From NCBI GenBank assembly GCA_028226735.1, contig JAOIYV010000008.1, positions 1-38,238 of the forward strand: a stretch of 38,238 nucleotides of DNA, written 5' to 3'. The notes beneath the pieces are model-generated. The model searched no databases. It was not told the origin of the DNA and saw nothing but the letters and a program-made list of their open reading frames with translations. This DNA comes from Candidatus Pelagibacter sp. (GTDB lineage Bacteria > Pseudomonadota > Alphaproteobacteria > Pelagibacterales > Pelagibacteraceae). Shown piece after piece: positions 15,679 through 24,099 of this stretch (its first letter is position 1; the number at the start of each line of letters is the position of its first letter). Both the position numbers and the translations under genes were made by a program.

Positions 15679-16640
15679 TTTAAAATTTTATTAAATTGGT
15701 CAAGAATTTTATTTGGATCAATTCTTTCTTTACCAAGAGTATCGTGTGTTACAGTATTTTGTCCATCAGGAATGACAGGATACATTTGAGGGCTATAACT
15801 TCCATAAAGTAATGGTGTATCAGCCATTAAAACAATAGTCTTAATTCCCAAACCTGAAGAAAGATGACTAAAACTTGAGTCATTACAAATTGAAATATCA
15901 CAATTTTTAATAACTGGCAGTATTTCACTTAGGTTCAAGTCATCAAGTGTAATACATTTATCTTTATATTCAGTATTAAGTATTTCATGTAAAATTTTTT
16001 GTTCTTCAGTATTTTTCCCAGTAGCTAAAAAGAATCTACACTTGTGTTCTTGCATGACTAACTTCATAAAGTTTATAAAAATCTTAGATGGAATTCTTTT
16101 GGTCGGACCTGAGCCCCCAATTCCTAATAGAATATTTACTCTTTCATTATCTATTTTATATTTTGATTTAGCTTTTTTGATTAATTGATCATTTATTAAA
16201 ATCTGAGGATTACTTTCAACTTCTGTGTTTAATTCTTTTTTTATAAAATTTTTAGCAGTATTAATTATATGTTGATTTTTTTTATTAAATAGTGGGTATT
16301 GATAGATTTTGTTAATGCCAGCAAATTTTGCAATCAAATTAAATCTATAAGATGAATTAAATATAAAGATTTTATCAAAATTATATTTTTTTAAATCTTT
16401 TACAAGATTGTATGATCCAACTATACCATCATGGCGACCATTTTTATTTTTATTATCACGATCAAGAATAATGATTTGATCAATGGCTTTGTTTTCTCCA
16501 AGAAATTGTATTGCCTTTGAGTTTTCTTTTACAAGAACACTAACTGGAAGCCCAAAATTTTTTGAAATAGCCTCAATAAATGGTAAAAAAATTACCATAT
16601 CGCCAATACCCATTCTATTTTGTACGGCTAAAATTTTCAT
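15675..16640 (-). CDS. glycosyltransferase family 9 (heptosyltransferase-like)
   Basis: 321-aa GT-B fold protein of the ADP-heptose:LPS heptosyltransferase family. The N-terminal MKILAVQNRMGIGDMVIFLPFIEAI is the family's G-x-G-D loop region. The C-terminal domain has ILLGIGGSGPTKRIPSKIF (donor phosphate region) and CDISICNDSSFSHLSSGLGIKTI, the strongly conserved D-S/G-x-x-x-H-L nucleotide-sugar motif. It acts at the cytoplasmic face of the inner membrane on lipid-linked glycans, most likely LPS core, but donor and acceptor are not determined. It has its own start at 16640 and diverges from the DapA-like gene across 50 bp. Confidence 0.82.
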   Translation of the reverse strand: MKILAVQNRMGIGDMVIFLPFIEAISKNFGLPVSVLVKENSKAIQFLGENKAIDQIIILDRDNKNKNGRHDGIVGSYNLVKDLKKYNFDKIFIFNSSYRFNLIAKFAGINKIYQYPLFNKKNQHIINTAKNFIKKELNTEVESNPQILINDQLIKKAKSKYKIDNERVNILLGIGGSGPTKRIPSKIFINFMKLVMQEHKCRFFLATGKNTEEQKILHEILNTEYKDKCITLDDLNLSEILPVIKNCDISICNDSSFSHLSSGLGIKTIVLMADTPLLYGSYSPQMYPVIPDGQNTVTHDTLGKERIDPNKILDQFNKILN

Positions 16641-16674
16641 TTATTATTTTATCATCTTTACTAAATTTTAATTT

Positions 16675-16682
16675 TATATAAG
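16675..16682 (+). promoter_or_regulatory. candidate -10 box for the DapA-like gene
   Basis: TATATAAG ends 8 bp before the ATG at 16691, which would place the transcription start at or next to the start codon (leaderless or nearly so). No clear -35. Confidence 0.3.
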
Positions 16683-16690
16683 TTTTCACC

Positions 16691-17575
16691 ATGAGTAAAA
16701 TTAAAGGCATTTATGCGGCATCAATGTCTGTATTTAATAGCGACTTAAGCTTAAATATTGAAAAAACCATTAGTCATGGAGAAAAAATAATTGACCAAGG
16801 GTGCCATGGGGTGGCAATTTTTGGTAGCACAGGACAAGCACAATTAATTTCTGTTAGTGAAAAAATTAGCTTATTAAATAAACTATCTCAAAGCCGACAT
16901 AATGATAAATTTTTAATAGGAACTGGACTTAATTCTTTGAGTGAAACCATCAATTTGATGAAGGTATCGACATCATTAAACTTTAATGATTTTTTAATAA
17001 TGCCTCCTGCTTATTACAAGTATGGAGATAAAGAAGTAATAGAATTTTATTCAAGGTTAGTTGATGCAGTTCCAAGTAGTAAAATTATTATATACAACTT
17101 TGAAAAACTATGTGGCTATAAATTTAGTATTGAGTGCGTTGAAAAACTTGTAGAAAAATTTCCAAAACAAATTGTAGGTGTTAAAGATAGCTCATACAAT
17201 CTTTATGAAAATTTAAAGATAGATAATTTTTCAATCTTACCTGGATCAGAACTAAAACTTTTAAAAGGTTTAGAGATGGGTTGCACGGGAATAATTACTG
17301 CTACATGCAATGTGACTGCTAGCCTATCTAGAAAAGTTTATGATGATTTTATTAATAAAGAAAAACAAACTTCAAATGAAATCTTGTGCAATGTAAGAAG
17401 TAAGTTCGACCAGTTTAATTTGATATCTGGCCTACATTCTTTTATGTCTGATGAAGATAAAATTTTTAAAAATGTTTTACCTCCACTTAGCCTTTTAAGT
17501 GAAAAAGATAAAAAAAAATTAATAGAAGATCTTAATAAACTTAATTTTAAGTTGGGATCTTTAGAGGCAGCTTAG
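16691..17575 (+). CDS. dihydrodipicolinate synthase/N-acetylneuraminate lyase family protein
   Basis: 294-aa class I aldolase-type TIM barrel. The pyruvate-binding loop is GVAIFGSTGQAQ (residues 40-51), where true DapA usually has GTTGE. The catalytic Tyr is in SKIIIYNFE and the Schiff-base Lys in IVGVKDSSYN. The rest (FLIMPPAYYKYG, ILPGSELKLLKG, GIITATCNV) fits the superfamily. Because the loop departs from DapA, I call a family member rather than lysine-pathway DapA; a keto-acid aldolase or dehydratase is possible. Its stop TAG is directly followed by the ATG of the CFA-synthase-like gene with no gap, so the two are likely one transcript. Confidence 0.8.
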   Translation: MSKIKGIYAASMSVFNSDLSLNIEKTISHGEKIIDQGCHGVAIFGSTGQAQLISVSEKISLLNKLSQSRHNDKFLIGTGLNSLSETINLMKVSTSLNFNDFLIMPPAYYKYGDKEVIEFYSRLVDAVPSSKIIIYNFEKLCGYKFSIECVEKLVEKFPKQIVGVKDSSYNLYENLKIDNFSILPGSELKLLKGLEMGCTGIITATCNVTASLSRKVYDDFINKEKQTSNEILCNVRSKFDQFNLISGLHSFMSDEDKIFKNVLPPLSLLSEKDKKKLIEDLNKLNFKLGSLEAA

Positions 17576-18766
17576 ATGCAGCTTGCAAGGTTTTTAAATA
17601 AATTATTTAAAAAAGATGGTTTTATCTTAATAGATGCAAATCTAAAAAAATATATTATAGGAACTCCTGAAAATCAAAAACCAATAATACTTAAAATTTT
17701 AAATAAAAAACTTCATTACAAATTGTTACTTAGGCCAGATTTATATTTTGGAGAGGCCTATTCAGACGGAGATATTGAAATTGAAAATGGTACCTTGACA
17801 GATTTTTTAAATCTTGCACTTATGAATATAGGAAAAGGGGAATTAAATTTTTTTAGTCAATTTATTAATAAACTAAGCGGTTCATATAGATATTTGACAA
17901 ATTTTAATTTTATAAAAAAGTCTAAAATGAATGTTGCTCATCATTATGATCTTTCAGATGATTTATACGATTTATTTTTAGATCCAAAAAGACAATATTC
18001 ATGTGCATATTTTAAAAATGAAAATGATGACTTAGAGACTGCTCAAAATAATAAAATACAACATATAATTAAAAAACTAAATATAAAATCTAATCAAAAA
18101 GTTCTTGATATTGGATGTGGCTGGGGATCATTAGCTTTTGATATTGCTAAGTCTGTAAATTGTGAAGTAACAGGAATTACTTTATCAAAAAATCAATTTG
18201 ATTATTGTGTAAAAAGAGCAAAGGAACTTAATTTAGACAATCAGGTTAAATTTAAACTTATAGACTATCGAGAATTAAATGAAAAGTTTGACAGAATTGT
18301 AAGCGTTGGAATGTTTGAGCATGTGGGCAGAAAATTTTATAAAAAATTTTTTAAACAAATTGAGAAATTATTAGACGACAATGGTGTTTCTTTAATTCAT
18401 ACTATAGGCTCTGTTAATCCACCTAGAGACCCACACCCATGGATAACAAAATATATTTTTCCAGGTGGATATACACCAAGTTTAAGTGAGGTAACCACAC
18501 CAATAGAGAAAGCAGGATTAGTTGTGTCTGATATAGAGGTATTAAAGCTTCATTATTCTCACACTTTAAGACACTGGAAAGAAAATTGTATAAAGAATAA
18601 ACAAGAAATAATTGATATGTTTGATGAAAGATTTTTTAGAATGTGGGAATTCTACCTGGCGGGGTGCGAAATCGCTTTCAAATGGGGTGACCAAGTCGTT
18701 TACCAGTTCCAATTAACAAAGAATTATACATCCACACCAACTACAAGAGACTATATTTATCAATAA
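17576..18766 (+). CDS. cyclopropane-fatty-acyl-phospholipid synthase family methyltransferase
   Basis: 396-aa SAM-dependent enzyme of the CFA synthase family, near the usual 380-400 aa. The N-terminal lipid-binding region holds LRPDLYFGEAYSDGDIEIENG. The catalytic region has NVAHHYDLSDDLYDLFLD (from about residue 119), the substrate Cys in QYSCAYF, motif I VLDIGCGWGSLA (176-187), VSVGMFEHVG and IFPGGYTPSLSE. The C-terminus (FFRMWEFYLAGCEIAFKWG, VYQFQL) is also typical. It would methylenate unsaturated phospholipid acyl chains at the inner membrane. The ATG abuts the preceding stop. A related fatty-acid methyltransferase is possible. Confidence 0.88.
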   Translation: MQLARFLNKLFKKDGFILIDANLKKYIIGTPENQKPIILKILNKKLHYKLLLRPDLYFGEAYSDGDIEIENGTLTDFLNLALMNIGKGELNFFSQFINKLSGSYRYLTNFNFIKKSKMNVAHHYDLSDDLYDLFLDPKRQYSCAYFKNENDDLETAQNNKIQHIIKKLNIKSNQKVLDIGCGWGSLAFDIAKSVNCEVTGITLSKNQFDYCVKRAKELNLDNQVKFKLIDYRELNEKFDRIVSVGMFEHVGRKFYKKFFKQIEKLLDDNGVSLIHTIGSVNPPRDPHPWITKYIFPGGYTPSLSEVTTPIEKAGLVVSDIEVLKLHYSHTLRHWKENCIKNKQEIIDMFDERFFRMWEFYLAGCEIAFKWGDQVVYQFQLTKNYTSTPTTRDYIYQ

Positions 18767-18815
18767 TTAATTGATAAATCATAAGTTCAATAAGTATGAA
18801 AAATAAAAAAATCTC

Positions 18816-20045
18816 ATGAATAAAAAAAATTCTAAAAGAAAACCAGCAAAAAGAAATTCAGTAAAGAAAAAACCAGTAAAGAAAAAACCAGCAAAAAGAA
18901 AACCAGCAAAAAGAAAACCAGTAAAAAGAAAACCAGCAAAAAGAAATTCAGTAAAGAAAAAACCAGCAAAAAGAAAACCAGCAAAAAGAAATTCAGTAAA
19001 GAAAAAACCAGTAAAGAAAAAAACAGTAAAGAAAATTATAATAAAAAAAAAAGAAAGCTTAATATCAAAAGTAATTAAACTTCAGCACTCCCTAAAACCA
19101 GAGCTTAATATTAAATTTAATTTTAATTTAGAAAAATATATTCAAGCATTCTTTGATAAAATTTCAAATACAATTTTTGACTATAAGACATTAAAAGAGG
19201 AGGATAAAAGAAAAAGAAAACTAGAAGAAATTGAAAAAAAGGAAAGAGAAAAAATATTAATACAAAAACAAAAACTGCAAAAAGAAGAGCTACAAACTAA
19301 GCTAAAAGAGAAAGCTTTAAAAGAGGAAATCAAATTAGAAAGGGAAAGAACAAGAGATATAAAATTATTTTTACGAAAAGAGCAAGCTCTACTTAGAATT
19401 GAACAAGCCGAAAGACAGAAACAGTTTTTAAAACAATTAAAATTAGAAAAACAAATTGAAAAATTTAGAATAAGAGAAGTCAAGGAACTTGAGAAATTAG
19501 AAAAAATTTCCTTAAAAGAAAAAAGAGAGGATTATGCTGGACTTCAAGCTAGAATAGAAAAACTTAAGGATAAATATAGGGTAATAAGGGACCAAAAAAT
19601 TAGAGAAAGGGTAGAGGCCCTAGGTGTTAAAATTCAAGGTGATGAAGATAGAGAAACATTATTACGAAAAGAAAAAGACTATACAATCGCGAGACAAAAA
19701 ATTGAGCTTTCACTTGAGAGTTTTTATAGAAGTGCAAGTAGTCTCGTTTTTCAACTTAATAAAAGACATATTACAAGACATATGTCAATTTTTCGATGCA
19801 TTGATAGAAGATTTGAAACTGGAGAAATATTTATCAAGTGGGATGAAGCAGAGGATGAAGAATGGTTGCTATTAATTTATATAAAAAATAATTCACCAGA
19901 TGAAGGAATAATTATCGAAGATAAAACTAATAAAGAAAAAAATTCTTCATATGAGTTTAAAGCTAATGAAATATTTAAGGCTTCAGATTTAATGGTTGAC
20001 TCATTAACTCAGTTAATTGCAAGTAAAAGAGCAAAAAAAGATTGA
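18816..20045 (+). CDS. histone H1-like Lys/Pro repeat tail fused to coiled coil and unknown C-terminal domain
   Basis: 409-aa protein of three parts. Residues about 7-71 are thirteen consecutive pentads of the form K-[KR]-[KN]-[PST]-[AV] (for example KRKPA, KRNSV, KKKPV), compositionally like histone H1 or AlgP tails. Residues about 120-270 are a highly charged, heptad-like Lys/Glu coiled coil. The last ~120 residues (from LESFYRSASSLVFQLNKRHITRH) look folded: they have normal composition and a FIKWDEAEDEEWLLLIYIKN strand region. No signal peptide or membrane segment. The tail could bind DNA or another polyanion, which is inference. I do not recognise the C-terminal domain. The gene follows the CFA synthase gene by about 50 bp and abuts the convergent TPR gene. 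Confidence 0.7.
   Translation: MNKKNSKRKPAKRNSVKKKPVKKKPAKRKPAKRKPVKRKPAKRNSVKKKPAKRKPAKRNSVKKKPVKKKTVKKIIIKKKESLISKVIKLQHSLKPELNIKFNFNLEKYIQAFFDKISNTIFDYKTLKEEDKRKRKLEEIEKKEREKILIQKQKLQKEELQTKLKEKALKEEIKLERERTRDIKLFLRKEQALLRIEQAERQKQFLKQLKLEKQIEKFRIREVKELEKLEKISLKEKREDYAGLQARIEKLKDKYRVIRDQKIRERVEALGVKIQGDEDRETLLRKEKDYTIARQKIELSLESFYRSASSLVFQLNKRHITRHMSIFRCIDRRFETGEIFIKWDEAEDEEWLLLIYIKNNSPDEGIIIEDKTNKEKNSSYEFKANEIFKASDLMVDSLTQLIASKRAKKD
18834..19034 (+). repeat. degenerate 15-bp tandem repeat coding Lys/Pro pentads
   Basis: About thirteen copies of a 15-bp unit (types AAACCAGCAAAAAGA, AATTCAGTAAAGAAA and AAACCAGTAAAGAAA) run in frame through the start of the coiled-coil protein gene. A higher-order pattern (KPAKRNSVKKKP) recurs three times, suggesting growth by duplication of several units at once. 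Confidence 0.85.
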
Positions 20046-20591
20046 TTAAATACTTTCTTCTCTAATTAACCTTTCAATTTCAGGTATTAGTTCACCACTT
20101 TTAAATGAAGGATAGAAGATCAAAGCCTTTTTTAGACTTTTAATGGCTTTTTCATATTCTTGAAGTTTTATAAAAATTCTTGCCTGTCCAGATAATGCTC
20201 CAAAATGTCTAGCTTCAATATCTAAGACTTTCTCGATATCATTTAAAGATTTTGCATATTGATTCATTAAAAAAAATACTGTTGCTCTTTTATTCCAAGC
20301 TTCAGACCATTTGGGGTCAGTTTTAATAATATTATTAAAAACTTTTAGAGCATAATCATAACTACCATATTGCATTAACTCGGTTCCTAGTTCTAGTTTT
20401 TCAGTTAATTTATTGTCATTTGGATGTACAATCCAAAGAGACCATATCTCTTTTTCCAATAGTGCTGCAGTTTTAGAGTTATTAACTTTTTCTAACTGAT
20501 CAAAAAGTCTATTTAATTTATTTTTTTGTTCAAAGTTTTCAGATTTTACTGAAGTAAAAAAAATAAAAAATAATAATGTTAAAATTCTCAT
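20046..20591 (-). CDS. TPR-repeat protein, exported
   Basis: 181-aa protein with a likely signal peptide (MRILTLLFFIFFTSVKS, cleavage near residue 17-20) and about three tetratricopeptide repeats between residues 70 and 165. Repeat hallmarks are YGSYDYALKVFNNIIKTDPKWSEAWNKRA, then QYAKSLNDIEKVLDIEARHFGAL, then EYEKAIKSLKKALIFYPSF. TPR arrays mediate protein-protein contacts; here this would be in the periplasm. No enzymatic domain. It abuts the stop of the convergent Lys/Pro-tail gene with zero gap. Confidence 0.82.
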   Translation of the reverse strand: MRILTLLFFIFFTSVKSENFEQKNKLNRLFDQLEKVNNSKTAALLEKEIWSLWIVHPNDNKLTEKLELGTELMQYGSYDYALKVFNNIIKTDPKWSEAWNKRATVFFLMNQYAKSLNDIEKVLDIEARHFGALSGQARIFIKLQEYEKAIKSLKKALIFYPSFKSGELIPEIERLIREESI

Positions 20592-20599
20592 TTAATTAA

Positions 20600-20605
20600 T
20601 ATAAT
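20600..20605 (+). promoter_or_regulatory. candidate -10 box for the small membrane protein gene
   Basis: A perfect TATAAT ends 11 bp before the ATG at 20617 in the 25-bp divergent gap, with a second TATAAT at 20607-20612. Either gives a very short or absent leader. Confidence 0.3.
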
Positions 20606-20616
20606 TTATAATAAAA

Positions 20617-20910
20617 ATGTTCTCAAGCATACTAACATTAATAATATTATATTTAATTTTTAGATATATCATAGCATGGATAGAGTATTATAATAATACT
20701 GACGATCGCTTGCAAAAGTCAGTATGGAGATACTCTTATGATTATCCTGTTGTTGGTAAAAGAGATATATCTGATCTTGATGATAAAAAATTTGTAAGGT
20801 TAAGAAGATTTAGAAATTTAATTGTAACTCTAATGTATTGTACAGTATTTATTTTTTTTATTGTTTTTATGTCTTTTACAAGTCATATACTAATATTAAT
20901 CATAGGTTAG
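20617..20910 (+). CDS. small two-helix membrane protein, unknown function
   Basis: 97-aa protein with a hydrophobic N-terminal helix (about residues 3-22), a central charged region (DDRLQKSVWRYSYDYPVVGKRDISDLDDKKFVRL is its core, with R/K/D-rich ends) and a long C-terminal hydrophobic helix (about 68-97). I do not recognise a family. It is likely real because it has conserved-looking internal polar sequence, a good -10 immediately upstream and compact packing between neighbours. The 3' end overlaps the convergent DUF393 gene by 11 bp. Confidence 0.6.
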   Translation: MFSSILTLIILYLIFRYIIAWIEYYNNTDDRLQKSVWRYSYDYPVVGKRDISDLDDKKFVRLRRFRNLIVTLMYCTVFIFFIVFMSFTSHILILIIG

Positions 20911-21256
20911 TTTCTCGAATTTGTTTTTTATTTTTTAGATATAAAAAAAAAGCAATAATTTCATAAAAAAATGAAAATATAGAAAAAATTATTGGTAATT
21001 TAAAAAAAGTATAAAGAAATTTATATTTTGGTATTTTTTTCCAAACAAGTAAAAAGGCCTTTGCTCCACCAAATACTTTTCCATTTTCTTCAACGTGTAG
21101 TCTTCTTAAAAGAGTTTTATTATTTTTAGAGGTATTTTTTTCTGCAACGATATTGTTTGTTATATCTACCCATTCAATTTCTCTGATATTCTGCTTTTTA
21201 TAGAGATTTATTTCAGCTCTACAAATACTACAGGATTCATTATAATAAACTTTCAT
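20900..21256 (-). CDS. DUF393 / DCC-family thiol-disulfide oxidoreductase-like protein
   Basis: 118-aa protein beginning MKVYYNESCSICRAEINLYKK, the C-x-x-C thioredoxin-like start that defines DUF393 (DCC) proteins, where the usual form is YDGxCxxCxxE. A middle block RRLHVEENGKVFGGAKAFLLVWKKIP matches the family's G-x-x-A segment. The C-terminus has a hydrophobic helix that may associate with the membrane. Redox role is inferred from the motif; no substrate is known. Confidence 0.8.
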   Translation of the reverse strand: MKVYYNESCSICRAEINLYKKQNIREIEWVDITNNIVAEKNTSKNNKTLLRRLHVEENGKVFGGAKAFLLVWKKIPKYKFLYTFFKLPIIFSIFSFFYEIIAFFLYLKNKKQIRETNL

Positions 21257-21351
21257 AAATTATTTTCTGTAAATCTATAAAAAATCAATTAGTTTGTACA
21301 TGTGCTAATTACAACAGTTGATAAAAACAATATAAACACTATTTTAACTGT

Positions 21352-22764
21352 ATGCACGATTTTTTTTCCAAAACAGATTTAGATAGAAAAGATGCTGAAG
21401 ATATTATTTCAGAAACTCTAAACACATGTGATGATGGTGAACTCTATTTAGAAAGCTCAAAAAGTGAGTCAATCATACTTGATGATAATAAAATTAAAAA
21501 CTCTAACTATAACTCAGACTTGGGTTACGGCCTTCGAGCTGTAACGGGTGAGGTAGTTGCATACTCACATTCAAACGAAATTTCGAAAAATTCACTTAAA
21601 CAATCTGCCAATAATTTAAGTTCAACTTTAAAGTCAAAAAATGGTTTTTATAATCATGAAATTTTAAAAACAAATGAAAAATTTTATAAAGAGGGAAATC
21701 CGATAGATGAAAAATCACTTAACTCAAAATTAGAACTTCTAAAAGAAGTTAATAATTACATAAGAGCAAAAGGAGGTATTGTTCAACAAGTTACAGCTAG
21801 CTTTGCTGGAGAGCATAAGTCTGTTGAAATTATTCGGTCAGGTGGTGAAGTGCTAACGGATGTAAGGCCTCTAATTCGTTTTAATGTTTCAGTGATGCTT
21901 GAAAAAAATGGAAAAAAAGAAACAGGTGTATATGGAATTGGCGGAAGACAATCTTACGATGAATATCTTAAAGGTGGTAATTGGAAAAAAGTATGTGATG
22001 AAGCTTTTAGAATAGCTTCTGTAAACTTAGAAAGCAAACCTGCTCCTGCTGGAGAAATGAAAGTGGTGCTAGGACCTGGATGGCCCGCAATACTAATTCA
22101 TGAAGCAATAGGTCATGGTTTAGAGGGAGACTTTAATAGAAAAAAAACTTCAGCATTTCATAATTTAATGGGTCAAAGGGTTGCAAGTGAGGGAGTTACA
22201 ATTGTTGATGATGGAACCTTACACAATAGAAGAGGAAGTTTAACAATTGACGATGAAGGTACACCAACAGAAAAAACAGTTTTAATTGAAAATGGTATAC
22301 TTAAAAATTTTATGCAAGACCGCCTAAATGCAAGACTAATGAATACTAAATCAACAGGCAGTGGGAGGAGAGAAAGTTACAAACATGTTGTTCTTCCAAG
22401 AATGAGAAATACAATGATGTTAAATGGCAAATACTCTCAAGAGGAAATGATAAAATCAGTTGATAAAGGAATATTTGCAGTAAGTTTTGGTGGAGGTCAG
22501 GTTGATATTACTTCAGGAAAATTTGTATTTAACTGTACAGAAGCTTATGAAATTATTAATGGTAAAATAGGATCCCCGATAAAAGGAGCAACTTTAATTG
22601 GAGATGGTCCATCAATTTTAAAAGAAGTTTCGTTAGTTGGAAATAATATGATGCTGGACCCAGGTATTGGAACCTGTGGAAAAGCAGGACAAGGGGTTCC
22701 AGTAGGTGTAGCTCAGCCTTCTATTTTGATTAATAAAATGACTGTAGGTGGAACTAAATTATAA
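21352..22764 (+). CDS. tldD: TldD metalloprotease subunit
   Basis: 470-aa zinc protease subunit of the TldD/TldE(PmbA) heterodimer, which trims peptides and processes certain modified peptides. The metal-binding HEAIGH motif is at residues 250-255, in ILIHEAIGHGLEGDF, with downstream family blocks SLTIDDEGTP, GILKNFMQDRLNA and GTGKAGQ-like CGKAGQGVPVGVAQPS near the end. Length is normal. The gene is preceded by 95 bp without features beyond AT-rich sequence. It is immediately followed by its partner pmbA (4 bp gap), so the complex should be made from one mRNA. Confidence 0.95.
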   Translation: MHDFFSKTDLDRKDAEDIISETLNTCDDGELYLESSKSESIILDDNKIKNSNYNSDLGYGLRAVTGEVVAYSHSNEISKNSLKQSANNLSSTLKSKNGFYNHEILKTNEKFYKEGNPIDEKSLNSKLELLKEVNNYIRAKGGIVQQVTASFAGEHKSVEIIRSGGEVLTDVRPLIRFNVSVMLEKNGKKETGVYGIGGRQSYDEYLKGGNWKKVCDEAFRIASVNLESKPAPAGEMKVVLGPGWPAILIHEAIGHGLEGDFNRKKTSAFHNLMGQRVASEGVTIVDDGTLHNRRGSLTIDDEGTPTEKTVLIENGILKNFMQDRLNARLMNTKSTGSGRRESYKHVVLPRMRNTMMLNGKYSQEEMIKSVDKGIFAVSFGGGQVDITSGKFVFNCTEAYEIINGKIGSPIKGATLIGDGPSILKEVSLVGNNMMLDPGIGTCGKAGQGVPVGVAQPSILINKMTVGGTKL

Positions 22765-22768
22765 ATCT

Positions 22769-24091
22769 ATGATTAAAGATCAAGATTATTTAAAGAAAAC
22801 AGCATCTTTTTGTATAGATTTAGCAAAAAAATTAGGTGCGACCGACTCAAGTGCACTTGCAATTAATTCAATCTCTGAAACAGTAAATTTTAGAAATAAA
22901 AAATTAGATGAGTCTGATAGGTCAGATAATTTGGGTTTAACTTTAACAACCTATATAGGCAAAAAAAAATCTAGCATTTCTTCTTCAAATCTAACAGAAA
23001 ATAATATTAAAACTTTAGTAGAAAGATGCATTGAAACAACAAAAATTACACCTGAGGATGAGTTCAATTCCTTACCAGATAAAGAGCTACTTGCTAAAGA
23101 AATTAAAGATTTAAATTTATATGATGATGATCATATAGAAAATGATAAAAAAATTGAATATTTAAAAGAAGTTGAAGATGTAGCATTTGAAAAAAAAGAA
23201 ATTATTAATACAGAAACAGGTTTTTCTGAGAGTAAATCAAATTTTATTTTAGCCAATAGTGATGGATTTTTAAATGGATACAAATCATCCTCCTTTTCTG
23301 CCTCATGTGTGGCTGTTGCAAAAGATAATAATAACAATATGGAAAGAGATTACGAATTTACAAGTACTTGTCACTTAAATGACATGTTAAAACCTAATCA
23401 AATTGGTGAAATGGCTGCAAAAAAAACAATACAAAAATTAAACCCTAGAAAAATAGAAAGTGAAAAAATTAGCATTATTTTTGACAAAAGAATTTCAAAA
23501 GGAATATTAAGCGTTTTTGCAAGTGCAATATCGTCTTCTTCTATAGCTAGAGGTACATCATTCTTAAAAGATCAAATAAATAATGAAGAAATATTTTCCG
23601 ACACAATAAATATTTTTGATAAACCTGACATAATTAAAGGATTAGGTTCAAAATACTTTGACTCTGAAGGAGTTAGAACAAAAGAGTTAAAATTAGTAGA
23701 TAGAGGAATTTTAAAACATTATTTAGTAGATACTTATAATGGAAAAAAATTAAATCTAAAATCAAATGGTAGAAATGATGGAACCACTAATTTATATTTT
23801 GAAAATGGATCTATTGCTTATAAAGATCTTTTAAACTTAGACCAAAGAACTTTATATATTACTGAAACAATAGGTCATGGAAGTAATCTGGTTACAGGAG
23901 ATTATTCTGTAGGAGCCACAGGGTTTATGGTTGAAAATGGTGTATTTAAATATCCTGTAAGCGAAATTACTATTGCAGGAAATTTTAAAGATATATTTAA
24001 AAATATAACATTAGCAGATGATCTTGAATTCAAGTATTCAACTAATGCACCAACAATGAAAATCGAAGGTATGGTTGTTGCAGGTAAATGA
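22769..24091 (+). CDS. pmbA: TldE/PmbA protease subunit
   Basis: 440-aa non-catalytic partner of TldD. It lacks HExxxH but shares the PmbA_TldD fold: an N-terminal domain with GATDSSALAINS and NLGLTLTTYIGKKKSS, a middle section with IIFDKRISKGILSVFASAIS, and the C-terminal TETIGHGSNLVTGDYSVGATGFMVENG, the strongest PmbA signature. I start it at the ATG at 22769; an earlier in-frame GTG at 22748 would overlap tldD and add residues outside the family. It forms the proteolytic complex with the upstream TldD. Confidence 0.92.
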   Translation: MIKDQDYLKKTASFCIDLAKKLGATDSSALAINSISETVNFRNKKLDESDRSDNLGLTLTTYIGKKKSSISSSNLTENNIKTLVERCIETTKITPEDEFNSLPDKELLAKEIKDLNLYDDDHIENDKKIEYLKEVEDVAFEKKEIINTETGFSESKSNFILANSDGFLNGYKSSSFSASCVAVAKDNNNNMERDYEFTSTCHLNDMLKPNQIGEMAAKKTIQKLNPRKIESEKISIIFDKRISKGILSVFASAISSSSIARGTSFLKDQINNEEIFSDTINIFDKPDIIKGLGSKYFDSEGVRTKELKLVDRGILKHYLVDTYNGKKLNLKSNGRNDGTTNLYFENGSIAYKDLLNLDQRTLYITETIGHGSNLVTGDYSVGATGFMVENGVFKYPVSEITIAGNFKDIFKNITLADDLEFKYSTNAPTMKIEGMVVAGK

Positions 24092-24099
24092 ATTATTTT

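Noticed and set aside
22748..22768. GTG start for pmbA overlapping tldD
   Set aside because: It would add residues foreign to the family; the ATG at 22769, 4 bp after the tldD stop, fits the conserved N-terminus.
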